This document shows, in pieces, positions 31,101 to 43,400 of a DNA stretch of 64,000 nt (within the stretch, counting starts at the first letter, position 1; every line of letters begins with the position of its first letter). The position numbers and the translations under genes are program-made. Source of the stretch: Aphidius gifuensis (lineage: Eukaryota > Arthropoda > Insecta > Hymenoptera > Braconidae); assembly GCF_014905175.1 (NCBI RefSeq), contig NC_057788.1:23964154-24028153 (forward strand). Reading direction: 5' to 3'. The notes below the pieces were generated by a model. The model did no database searches, was not told the origin of the DNA, and saw nothing but the letters and a program-made list of their open reading frames with translations.

Positions 31101-34100
31101 TTATTATAAACAAAGTCGTTGTACAAAGTTCCAATGGTCCACGAAACGAGTATATATTTTATTACTACTTACTCATTAACTTTCGCGTTCATTTATTTAT
31201 TCATTTTTATTTATTTTCAATTTTTATATTGAGCGTCTTTTCGAAATTTTTTTAAATATTATTTATCACCTATTTTGTCATTATAATTTTTTTCTTTTTG
31301 TAATTAATTAAACTCTGAAAGCGATGTAACAAGATTGTCTAATGTTATTCGGCTCTTATTTTTTTAAAGTATTGAAAAATAAATGATAAATAAATAATTG
31401 AAAATAATTGTGCAGTCGAAAATGATCAATTAAAAATAAATGGATTTGAGAGTGTATTAATCCCTGAGAAAAACTCATGTGTATAAAGTTATTAAAAAAA
31501 ATTGAGGGTGTGCTTGTCGCTGCAATTTGATTGAGGAGCTGCGACTCATATTTATTTAATAAATATATATATAAAAAAAAAAAACCCTATTAACATCTAA
31601 ACACGAATAATAAACTCTCACATTTGAATTTTTTTAAGATTACAATTAACGATTTTCTACAAATTTTTACAACTAATTGTTTTTTATTTTAAATATAATG
31701 CACATAAACCTTTTTTTTTTATTTTGTTTTTTTGTTTTTTTTTTGTTTAGAGACGCTCTTTCATTCGAATTGACATTGACACATCGAACCATTATCCAAA
31801 ATCAATGGTTTTGTTTATTTCAATAATTGTATTTTTATAATTTTTAATTTTAACAATGGAAATTTGGTTCGTTGTGGTTCTGAACTTGCCAATGACGTTG
31901 GTAAGTTCAATTTATAAATCAGAAAAATAATAATTGATCAAAGCTTTCGAACAAAAGTTCATTTTAAATATAAATATAAAGAAAAGAAAAAAAATCATGT
32001 TTTTTTTTTTTTTGTTTAAATTTGAGTCAATTAATGACTCATACGGGAATCAAAATTAAATCGTCGATATCCCGTAAGAATTGACAATATGTACAGTTTA
32101 AATTGATTAGTTATTTTGTATTTTTGTAATAATAATAATTTTAATTTTGCTGGTTTAAAACCAAGTAATTATTTTTTAAATTACTAATATTTTTTAGATT
32201 TTTTAATTTCTTTTTTGTTTGTTTAATTACCCGGAGCTTCAGCATTTTAAGATTTAGTCAGTCTGAGTAATTATATCAAAAATCCTTACCACCCACTTAT
32301 TATGTTTCATATCATTTTGTTTGTTACTATTTTATTATTTTAATTTTTGTTTTCTATTTCAATTACTTTTGTTTTTGCATTTTGCAAAAGCGGACGTTAA
32401 AAATTCACATAACGCATAGACAATATTATTATTAATTAACATTTAATTAATTTAATGAGCTAAAGACGATACCCAATTGGGCGACAGGACGTAATCCTTA
32501 AACAACGATTAATTGTTAAATACTTTCTATCAATTTCCTATTCCGTTTATTCATTTTTTTACTAAATTTTTAATTTTTTCTAAATTTGTCATTCTATTTA
32601 TTCGATATATCCAAATGCGATTATTTTTGCAATCAACTAATTTAGCAGTGTCTGATATGCACGCAATAATTTCCTTTTTTTGTTATGAAATTTTAAATAT
32701 TATTCTCCACGAATTAAGCAAATATATATTTCGCTATTTTAATCTCAGCGCATTTCTATATCTCATTTTAATCTCTATGCAAACTATTATTTTAAATAAT
32801 TTATAAATAATAGTTACCAAACAATTATTTATATTTTTAACTTTAATATAGTTTTGTTATGTTTTTTTTTTTATCAAACCAGACTTGTTATTTTCACATT
32901 GAGCCATCTAATTAACAACTATCATGGAAGCTAAAAAAGCCACCATTATATTATTTATTTTTATTTGTTAAATTTATTAATAATGAATTTAAAAAAAAAA
33001 ATAAATAAAATAAAGCAAGTAGTTGAATGAAAATTGAATTTACACTATTATTATTTTGTTATTAAAAATTTTAAACTAATCGAATGGCTTTTGAGTCAAT
33101 GAAAATGCATTATTATAAATAAATTTTATTTAGTTACTTTTGTTTATCATAATTTATAAAAAAAATAAATTAAACTTGATTAGGCTTATAAATTCCATTT
33201 GGCAAAATAAAGATTCTAAGTTCATTTAAAAAAAGAAATAAGCCATTCGATTTAGATGTTGGATACTTGGTCAATGAGCATATCAATGCATCTGTCTATA
33301 TAATATCTATTTAGTGCCATTAACAAATTGTAGAAAATGAATATCGTTGAATAAATAATATCAACGACAAATCGTAATAATAATAAAAATAACTATAATC
33401 TAACGGACAGTAGATATTTTAGATATTTCAAGATATGCTGGCTAATCGCGCGAGCATAAATATTGGTCATCCTTATTTTAAATATTTTTTATAACTTCAA
33501 AAATCGTCATCTATATAACACTGCTCTAATAATTATCAAATGATTTTTGTTTTTGACAATTAACAATTATTTTGTTTTTTTCTATTTAATAATGCAACGT
33601 GTTTTTGTTATTATTTAAAAATTATCATTATTATATTTCTAATATTAGTGGTAATATAATATCACATGCAATTTAAATTAGGATTGTCAGACACGTATTT
33701 ACTAAAATAGAGTCTCACTACTACCAGCACTAGTTTTAGTATTAATCGTGACCCTGCTAAATAATTTAATTAATAATTTTGATCAAATCCATTAGATATT
33801 TTTTGTAAATCTTAACTATTGTGTTTTAATCAAATTTATGAGTGAATTTACTAGCCAAATATTGGAAGCGCAAGCAAAAATTGTTGCTATTTTTATTTAT
33901 ATCAATTTAAATTTCATCACGTGAAATGCTTGATAGGTTCATGGTCCTTGAATACCGCGATTTAAATTTTAAGTACGATTATTATTTTGTTTTATATTGT
34001 GAATTTAAAAAAAGTTTTATATTTTATTTATTCAGAAATAAGTAGTGTTAATATTTTAGTGTCATTATTATCACAGTTAAATTGAAATGAAAATAAAATA

Positions 34101-35573
34101 TTATGTTAAAAAGATATTACTATTAGGCAAGTTTTTTAAAAATAAAAAGTAAATAAAAAAAATAACGTGCTTTAATTAAAAAGAAATTATGATTATATGT
34201 AATGCAAATTTTAGACAGGCAGGTATTTATGAATGAATTTAATTGGCGATTATGTAGCAAGGCCATGAAAATTACGGTAAAAAATCTATGCGAAAATTTC
34301 AAAGTTATCAAATTTTTTTTGTTGTTAACTAGAGATTATATAAGTATAAATTGTTTCTTCTTTTAAGTTAGTACAAATATGAATTATCAAGTGTAGTAGT
34401 AGTAGTAGTAGTAGTAGTATCAGAAGTAAGAAATATTTTTTTTTTTTTTGCTATTCCATTCTATTGACTTTAGGTCTTCAACTAGAGGGTTTTTTCGACT
34501 AAATATTCGATGTTTATTTTGTTAAACCGTGTGATTATTATTAATATAAGTTTGTTAAATTCACGATGATGAATCTATGATAGCTCGCGCGAGATAGCAG
34601 TACATTAAATATACGAAATTTTAATAATTGTACATGTAAAGACAGTACACGACGGATAATTTACTAATATTTTATTATCGAACATCAAACAATTTGGATG
34701 AACGATGAATTATATTATTTATATATTTTTAAATATCCTCCATTGACATATTGGCAATTATGTCAAAAATGTCATTATTATTATTTTGTTATATTTCAAG
34801 TTCATTATTATTTGTTTTTGTTAATTTTGTTTTGTCTTAAAATTAACTATAACTGAGACACCTTTTGGGTAACACACTTGAGGAAGGCCACATTGAACTA
34901 TCCTAAAATAAAATTCTCTCACCTAGCACTTTCAAAGGGAAGACCAGGAGGAATTTCACGTTATTTTTTTTTTTATAAAGTGAGCATTTGTTTATTATTT
35001 TTTTTTAATTTTATGGTTTTTTTTTGTTTTTAATTGCCTACACCTGCTAAAGCGAGACTGAATATTTAACTCTTCGAAATTTTAAAATCTTTAAACTTGT
35101 TGTTAAAGAACACGAAGAGAATTAACAATTTATTATTACCAAAAAAATTGTTGCATTATATTTTTAGAAAAAAAAAAAAAGTAAAAAAAAAACTTTTTGA
35201 TATTTTATTATAGTGTAGGCATTATTCGCGGATAAAAATGGTTGTTATTATTTTAACTATTAAAATTTTTACTTGTTTATATTGTATTTTGGGACGATAA
35301 TATTATAGTTTTGTTATTTTGCTCACATTAATCAATGTGAGACTCAATTTTTAGCACCAATATTGAATGAAAAATGCACTTAAGCAATTTTCAATAATTA
35401 AAAAATAAAATAAAAATATTTGTTTATAAATAATAAAAAAAAAAAATAAATAAATAAAATGATATTATATGTTCCCATTAATACGGACGCAATAATTAAG
35501 AATGAATAGTTAGTAACATTGAATTTTCGTAGCATAAAATTGAGCTGACCTTTAAATATTTAGGGCAATATTG
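28151..35573. other. Gene-poor interval
   Basis: 7.4 kb of very AT-rich DNA with poly-A/T runs and a TAG microsatellite near 34395-34420. No gene is supported. It may include a long 3' UTR of the MEIOC-like gene (transcribed leftwards) or introns of an unseen gene. Local GC-richer patches lie near 30310-30358, 31740-31910, 33900-33960 and 34855-34960. Confidence 0.4.
31856..31900 (+). CDS. Candidate isolated first coding exon (weak)
   Basis: ATG in the context TAACAATGG opens 15 codons (MEIWFVVVLNLPMTL) and runs into a strong donor, TTG|GTAAGTTC. It resembles the signal-peptide exons of the secreted-protein genes in this window. No matching downstream exon was found before 35.5 kb, so it could be chance. 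Confidence 0.2.
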
Positions 35574-38500
35574 TTAGGTACTACATGTAAAATTATCGAT
35601 CTCACCAACAGTTGACAATATTGTTGTTTCACCTTCTTCACCTTTGACAATTGGCAAAATTGGATCTACCAGTTCTTCAATTATTTTTTTTTCAATTGTT
35701 GGATCATGCAATAGTGTTGCTTGCATTGCATTGAACATTGCATTTCTTGCTTGACGTGATGCTTTTGTCAATTTATAAATGCTATTGGCTAGTGCTAATA
35801 TATCTGATGAAAAATAAACAAATTATTAAATTAAATTTATTATCAATTAAATTTATTATCAAATGATGTTACCTTTGTCATCGTGGATTGGACTGCAATG
35901 AGGATTTTCTTTTTGTCGTTTAGTTGCATGAGTTATTTCTTTTTTTCTGCATTCTTGAACAAATTTAATAGCTTCAAGCCAATATTCCATTGCTTTATGA
36001 ATACGTTCATTCATACTAGCACTTCTTAATTGTTCCATTTTAGCAATAAGTGTTATAACCCTTGCATGTTCACGTAGATGATCAATAATAAGTCTATCAG
36101 CACGTGATGGATTACCCTGTAATCTTGGTACTGGTATATTATTTGCACTTGTAACTCTTTTACCAGGAAAATGTGCAGCAAGACCAGCTTCACATTTTTT
36201 ACGTTCTTTTTCAAGATGTTTAAATTGTTCAAATGTTTGTTCAAGACGTAAATGTAATACAGATGATGGTCCAGCACGTTTAGCTGATCTAACACCATTT
36301 CTAAGACCAATATTTGTTGATAAAACAGACATTGAATGTATTGATGATATTGGAACTGGAATAATTGGTAATCCATTTGAAAAAACAGTTGATCCATTAG
36401 CTTGTTGCATCATTCTTGAATTAAATAATACATCTGGTACTGTCATGTTAAATTGTTGTTGTCTTTGTTTCATCATTAAATGATTAAATACACTATTGTC
36501 AACTGATGCACGTGGTAATTGAGCTAAATGTTGATTTGGAAATGACACAACTTCTTTAGCCAAATCAAATGGATCAATTGTATATCCATTATTTGAATGT
36601 ACAACACGATGTTTCATTCCATTTTGATAAGCATTAAGTAATGCATTTTGTTGAATACGTTTTATGTTATCTGAATTATTTGAGGTGAAGCGTTGATATG
36701 TACTTTCAGTTGTTTGTGGATTAGAATATTTTCTTTGTTGATTTGTTGATGCATGTTGAGAAATTACTGCACGTGGAATTGGTACTTGTGATGTTAATTT
36801 ATTTGTATCATTTTGTTGATGTTGTTGTTTTAATTGTGGACTCAACATTTTTGGTGTTACTGGTTCAGCCATTGGATAATCATTGATAAATCTATTCATC
36901 AAACATTGAAAATTTTGATCAATTTGTTTGTCAATTTTATATTGTTGTTGCTGTTGTTGTTCTTGTTGTAAATATCTTGATTGATTATTATCATGTCTTG
37001 CAATATTTTTTAAATTAAGACAATCATATTGATCATCAAAATTATTATGTTGATAATTATTTTGATAATGCATTGATTGTTGTTGTGTTGTTTCAATTGG
37101 TGAAAAATGTTGAAGTGGTGAATTTGATAATATACCAGAATCAGCACTTTGATCAGTCATTGCTGAACCTGGACGATGATAATTTTGTATATTATTTAAT
37201 GAATTATAAGAATCATTAATAACTGGTGTTGATTGATAATTTGATGATGATATTTTTTGTCCAATATTATTTGTATTATTTGATAATTCATTTGTTCCAA
37301 TAATATTATAATTTAAATCATGACGATTTTGTGATGATGTTTGTTGTTGATAATTACCAAAAATATCATTTGTATATTTTGATGATTGATTGTTATTATT
37401 ATCAGGCCAATTGAAAATATTTGTCGATGAACAATTTGCTGAACTTGGAGTTGTTGTTGTTGGTGGTGTCGTTGTTGTTAGTAGGCCATTTTGATGAGAT
37501 CCATAATTTCTAGTATTAATATTATTTGAATTTAATAAACGATGATTATCAATTTGTTCTTTATTTAAGGTATTATAACCATTTGAATTTTTATCAAGTT
37601 GAATAGATTCGTTGATACTCATGGCATTAATTCCACCACACATATTGATAAATTCTCTTTGATTTTCAATTTCATTTAATTTTGAATAACCATATTGTTG
37701 TTCATTATTAATATAATTTTGATAATCACCATATTTGCCATTATTATTATTATGATATAATGAATTGCTATTGTAATTATTATCATACAAATCATCATTT
37801 ATTATTGGTTCATCATCGAGAATTTTAGCAACAAGATCATTTATCATTGTTGTATTGAGATCCACACTGTCATCGTCATCCTGTAATTATTTTTAAATAA
37901 ATAATCATTATAATCTCATGAAAAACAAGACGAAAAAAAGTACAGTATATAAATTATAATTATCTTACTTGATGATATGAATTTCGGCTTCTTAAATCAT
38001 AACCACTTATATCATAATCCCTGCATCTGTTGTCAGTGATACAGTTATTTCCTGGTGCCTCAAACATGTCGATGCCACTCTCAACCTGTAAATATTATAT
38101 TTTAAAACAAAATTATTAGTATACACTTTATGGGTGAAGTATTACGATGAAATAAATATTTTAAACGTAGTAAAAAAATATATATATATATATTCCCTCG
38201 AAATGAGGTCATTTTCATGATGGAAAAATCAATTATGTTGAAAGTATGCCAATGTTTCCAGTTTATTTGACAGTTAATATTCACAACACCTAGCTGCCAA
38301 GTATATTTTGGTCCCAATAACACATTTTATGTCAGTTTGATGATAATAATAAAAGTTATCACTACAAGACCCAGCCAAATTCGACAATTTAGTTATAGAA
38401 AAAATAAAAAATATACGTAACAAGAAAATAAATTAATACTTTAATTTGAACTCAATGTTGTTGTTATTGATGTTTGTTTTGTCAACGTTTTATTGGATTA

Positions 38501-39540
38501 AGATGCAATGTGGATTGTTGTTTGATAATGTAAATATGATAAATATCACCTTTGATAGAGCCATTTATCAGGGATCACCTACACCGCCTGCCATTACCAG
38601 TTTCACTCACTTATTCGCATTACTCTGCGACTGTTTCGTCAACTCGTGTGCGCCTGTCCTCTTTCTCCTCTTTCAATTTCCCCTTGCAAAAATTTAACCC
38701 TCCCACTTGCACATGAACTCGTTCACTTACACCAAGTACATTTAAATATATTTATAATCTTTTACATACACTGCAACAAGACATTGGATACTTACTACAT
38801 GATGATTATTTTGTATATTGTTTTTTTAAAATTCAAAAACATAATCTTGTACTTTGTTGTCATCAAAACAAATATTGAGGATAAAGAAATTATACTTATA
38901 GGATCAAGATGGATCAGATAGATAACAAAGTTAAATTGTAAATAAATAAAAAATAAAAAAAAAAAAAAATACTGACTTGAAGAAATAATTTTTTTATCTT
39001 GAAAATCTTTTTAATTTATAATATTTTTAATGAGTTGTCTAAAATTTTCAAGAACTTTTTCAAATTAAATTAAGATAATAAAAAAAAAAAAAAGAATTTT
39101 ATCCTTCAATTGCAAAGAAAAAGAATTAAAATAAAAAATAGTTTTCATTTTTTTCCTAGTATTGAGTAAATATTGGTAAAAAAAAAATAAATTCAGTGCA
39201 TAAAAAACAAGTTCTAAGAAAAAAGTCCCCCTCAATATTGCTCTACATTATTCGCCGATTTTATTTTTTTTCAAATTTCTCAGAAACGGAGCAACGGCTG
39301 TAGCTTCTGAGAATTAGACAATTTTTTTTTTTTGTTTTTCCAGGCAATTGCGATGATTGTCATTTACAAGGACAATAATTAATTATTATTTTCGATTTTA
39401 ATGTCTAAAACAAGTTGATAAGAATGATATTTATTCTAAAAATATTAAATAATTAATTAACTTACGCTTAATTGTCGTTTCATCATCAAATTTTGGCTTC
39501 CAATTGGATCAGTCTGGAACCGATATACTGGCACTTCCAT
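35574..39540 (-). CDS. MEIOC-like meiosis regulator, coiled-coil domain protein
   Basis: Exons 39540-39466 (MEVPVYRFQTDPIG…), 38085-37969, 37880-35873 and 35803-35574 join in phase to give 809 residues. About 500 residues of Asn/Gln/Ser-rich, probably disordered sequence come first. The conserved C-terminal domain (about 605-790) reads LEQTFEQFKHLEKERKKCEA, SANNIPVPRLQGNPSRADRL, DHLREHARVITLIAKMEQLR and EYWLEAIKFVQECRKKEITH, matching vertebrate MEIOC. In mice MEIOC binds the RNA helicase YTHDC2 to start and prolong meiotic prophase. In flies Bam with Bgcn plays the comparable part. By inference this is a germline RNA regulator. Intron 1 is long (1.4 kb). Confidence 0.85.
38086..39465 (-). other. 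Intron 1 of the MEIOC-like gene
   Basis: Mostly AT-rich. A CT-rich, GC-richer patch at 38570-38725 stands out and could be an internal promoter or an untranslated exon. The + strand frame starting at 38455 has a hydrophobic start but no family resemblance. Confidence 0.4.
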
Positions 39541-40404
39541 TTTTCTTTAATTATTAATAATAATTAATATGTAGTAATTAAACACTTTAATATTGAATAC
39601 GTTGATTGTAATTGTGAAATAGAACAAAAAATTAATAAATATCTTTGTAACAATAATGATTTGAAACAAAAAAAATGTCAATTGACGAGAGCCACTAAAT
39701 TTGCATGACCCTCTTCGTTCAAGAGACCGGCTGAAACAGTGATGATTGGCGCCATGGTGGACGGAAACTGCCCGACAGACATTTGCAACAACAACGCTCT
39801 CTTTAGTTGAATTTTCTTATTAATAATTTCGCGGGAAAATTTGAATAATTAAAATTCATTTTTAATATGAAATAAAATAATTTCTTAAAAACAAAATAAA
39901 GGCATTTTATTTTGAGGCACATACAAATAATTATTTCTATAAACAAATAATTATTTCTACTTTATAAATATAAATAAAAAAAAAAATATTATTTTCATTT
40001 TTTCTGCTTTTTTTTTTTTCTTTTAAATTAATTAATTTAATTAAATCGATGCAAAGTTTATTATTACAGTTTATAGCACGTTTTTTTTTTTTGTTTCTCA
40101 CATTCTCACTTGATTCATTTATTTTTATTAATTTCATTTGATTATTATTTTTCTATAATTTAAATTTTTAAATATTGCGAAATTGATAATTAAATGTTAA
40201 ACAATATTTGTGTGACTTTTTTTTTTTTTTTTTCTTAGCTAAAAATATATTTACACAGTAAAAACTTTTGAAATTAAAAAACAAAAAAATAATAATAAAA
40301 AACACTTTGTTTTACTATACTTGTTTGGTATTTTTAAAAATAAATAATATCGAGACTTTTGAAAACAATGGTAATAGTTAATTTGAATGATTGAAAATTA
40401 AAAT
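39541..40404. other. Interval between the MEIOC-like gene and USP8
   Basis: 39690-39800 is clearly GC-richer (it contains GGCGCCATGGTGGACGG) and is probably the promoter and 5' UTR of the MEIOC-like gene. The rest is AT-rich and probably USP8 3' UTR. No coding sequence was seen. Confidence 0.45.
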
Positions 40405-43400
40405 TTATCTATCAATGTACGGTGCTGTATGTTGTGAAGGATAAGACGTATAAAATAGTAAATAGGCACTCGTATTTTGTGTTTTAACTTCGTTTTTTTG
40501 AATTTCAGTTACTGTTTGATCATCAAATTTGTACCATCTGTAAAAATAAATAACAACATAATAAATTAAATTAAGTTAACTGTATTATTTTATGATAAAT
40601 AAAGCTATTAATATAACATACTTATCAAGTTGTGAATTTTTACAGTATGCAGTATAATGTCCACCATCCATACTACCATAATGATTTGATAGACCATACA
40701 AATTATAAGAATAACTATGTGCACGATTAAAATCATTGTCATCTTCATTTACAAGATGATTATCTAAATTAAAATTATCAACTGGAAATGTAACATGTGT
40801 ATTTTTTTTTTCAAGCTTCATAGTTGTTCCAGCAAAACGATTTAAATGTACAATAAGTATTGGTGGTAATTTAACAAAATCAAATTTTTTTGTTGCATCA
40901 CGATTTGTTTTACAATTTGGACATGTCCATCCTTGAATTTCTTGAGCACGTAAAAAACGTTCGATGCAATCCTAATTTTAAAAATAAACGAATAAATAAA
41001 TATAAATGTATAAATAAATAAATAATTAATTAATTAAACTTACATCAAGAGTACAACGATTTGTGTCTGGAAGTGATATTGATAGACTAGAAAATGTCTC
41101 ATATGTTATACTTTTTTTATGACACATTTGACATTGTATTGTTGATCTAAATTGTCCAATAAATAATTTTGATATTATTGAATATTGTCCTTTTAATTCT
41201 TTATCCCAAGCTTTTTTAGCTGGTGTTATTGTACCATCCATTTTTATTTTTTCATCCTGTATAAAATAATAATATATAAAATTGTTTTCCTTATTTTTTT
41301 TTATTTAAAATAAAAATTTAAAAATAATCAATATACCTTTTTAAGATCATTATGCATCCATTCTAAAAAAAATGTTAAAAATTCATGTGAATCTTGTTGT
41401 TCATGACTGTGAAATTGTTGTCTAAATTGTCCAATAGTATCCTATTAAACATAAAAAAATACATGTTAATAATATAATAAGAATATGATAATATCTTATT
41501 TATAGAAAATGATATTGAACAACCTTGAGATCTCTTGGTGCAATACTTCTATATTGTCCCCGCCATAATGCCCTTATCACTTGTGCAAATTCTTCAGCAA
41601 TACGACCTTGAGTCTCATTGTCATTTCCAGTATTCAGGTCGTCCTGATATCCACCATTATTTAAATACTTTGTAAGATAAGTTGTATTACTCAAACACTG
41701 AATAATACTATTCATATAACATGAATTTCCCAAATTTTTCAAACCCGTTATTCCAGGATTCTATTTAAATTGAAATAAAACATAATGAGTTATTTTAATA
41801 AATCAAATATTTAAATAAATTATATATTTTATTAAAATAACAAAAAAAAAAAAAAAACAATCCATTAATTAACCACCTTTTTAAAATAACTTGTAATATA
41901 AAACGGCACAATTTTTTTACGAAAATAGACCATATCAAAACTTTTATTTCGCATTTTAAATAAATTTAAAAAAAATGAAAAAAAATAATTAACAGTTAAA
42001 AATCTGATGCTACGTTGGTTGACGTTGTGATTCTGCGTTAAAATAAATTATTATTATGTCATTTACATAATTATATTTTTTTTCAATTAAAATATATATA
42101 ATTCTTTTATCCATATTGACATTAATAAATAAATAAAACAATAATAATAATTATTTTTTTAAATAATGATAATGAAGTTTGACCGAGTAGTGTGTTTTAA
42201 ATTTTTGATAAGCAAGCAGATATGGCTTGCCAGTGGATCGTACATCATCAAAACTACTAACTGATTTGACTGAATAAAATTGGATTTAAGAAGCCAGACA
42301 AATTCAACTTATGTTTTTGTATACACGTGCTTTGTCTTATGCCTTCAATATGTTGCAGATAATTTTTTTTTAACCACCTGCGTTATACAAAACCACTTTT
42401 GATAAAAAAATAAAAAAAAAAATATAAAGCTATTAATACAAAAATAGAATAAAACTACAATAGAAAAACTATTAAAGTTTTATGTATTTAAAAATAATAA
42501 AATTACTTTTATTTTATTTATTTTTTAAACTGAGAAAAACATAAAATTATTATAAGAAAAATATAAAATAAAAACAAGGTGAAAATTTTATGACAAGACT
42601 CAATAATTTCTTAAAATTATAATTTACTGGAAAATAAAATCGAAGGCTTAATTTAATCACCCCTTTTATATGTTCATGTTATCTGTATTGCAAATTTCTA
42701 ATCCTTGTTATTTTTTTTTTCTTTTTATTTGTTCCGAGTACATTTAAAAAAAAAAAAAACATGACTTTTTTAAAAATTTTTATTAAATAAAAATATTAAG
42801 AAAAAAGACCTTGTTGATAATGATGAAAAAAAAAAAAAAATTCCACTGTTAAATTTTATTGCACCATCTGGAAGTTAATCAGTAGCAATCTTTGATTGAT
42901 TTTTCATTAGCAATGAAATACTCCAAATAAAATCTGATAATTCAATTAATCATTTTTTTTTTTATCTTTTTATCTAGCACATGTTGTAATTCTTGACAAA
43001 TTATACTTACACAGTTACATTTTACGTTGAAAAGTTTAATTTGTACCATATTAAATTGTGATTATTATGTATATAAAAAAAAGTTTGAAATTTTAAACAA
43101 GCACACTATTAAAAAATAATCCAAAACGCTTATCAAAAATATTTTTAATTAAAATATTATTTAAAATTGTTATATGATAAATAATCCGTTTGTGTGTACA
43201 AACAAATAATTAAAAAAAAAAAAATGACGTGTAAGTCTGTCGAGAACAGACAAACGACTGACACGTGATAAAAAAAAAATTATCTCATATAAAATATATA
43301 GCGTCATGCGATTATTATTATCAAGCCATCTCTGATTACTTGATAAAATTTTATAATTTTAACAAGAAAATAAAAAAAGATAAAGATGAAAAATTACAGA

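Noticed and set aside
32513..32806. 97-codon hydrophobic frame on the + strand
   Set aside because: Starts at TTG, Phe/Ile/Leu-rich as expected from AT-rich DNA, no domain and no splice context.
38455..38697. Signal-peptide-like + strand frame in MEIOC intron 1
   Set aside because: Loses any protein-like pattern after 40 residues and lies in a CT-rich patch; probably regulatory or chance.
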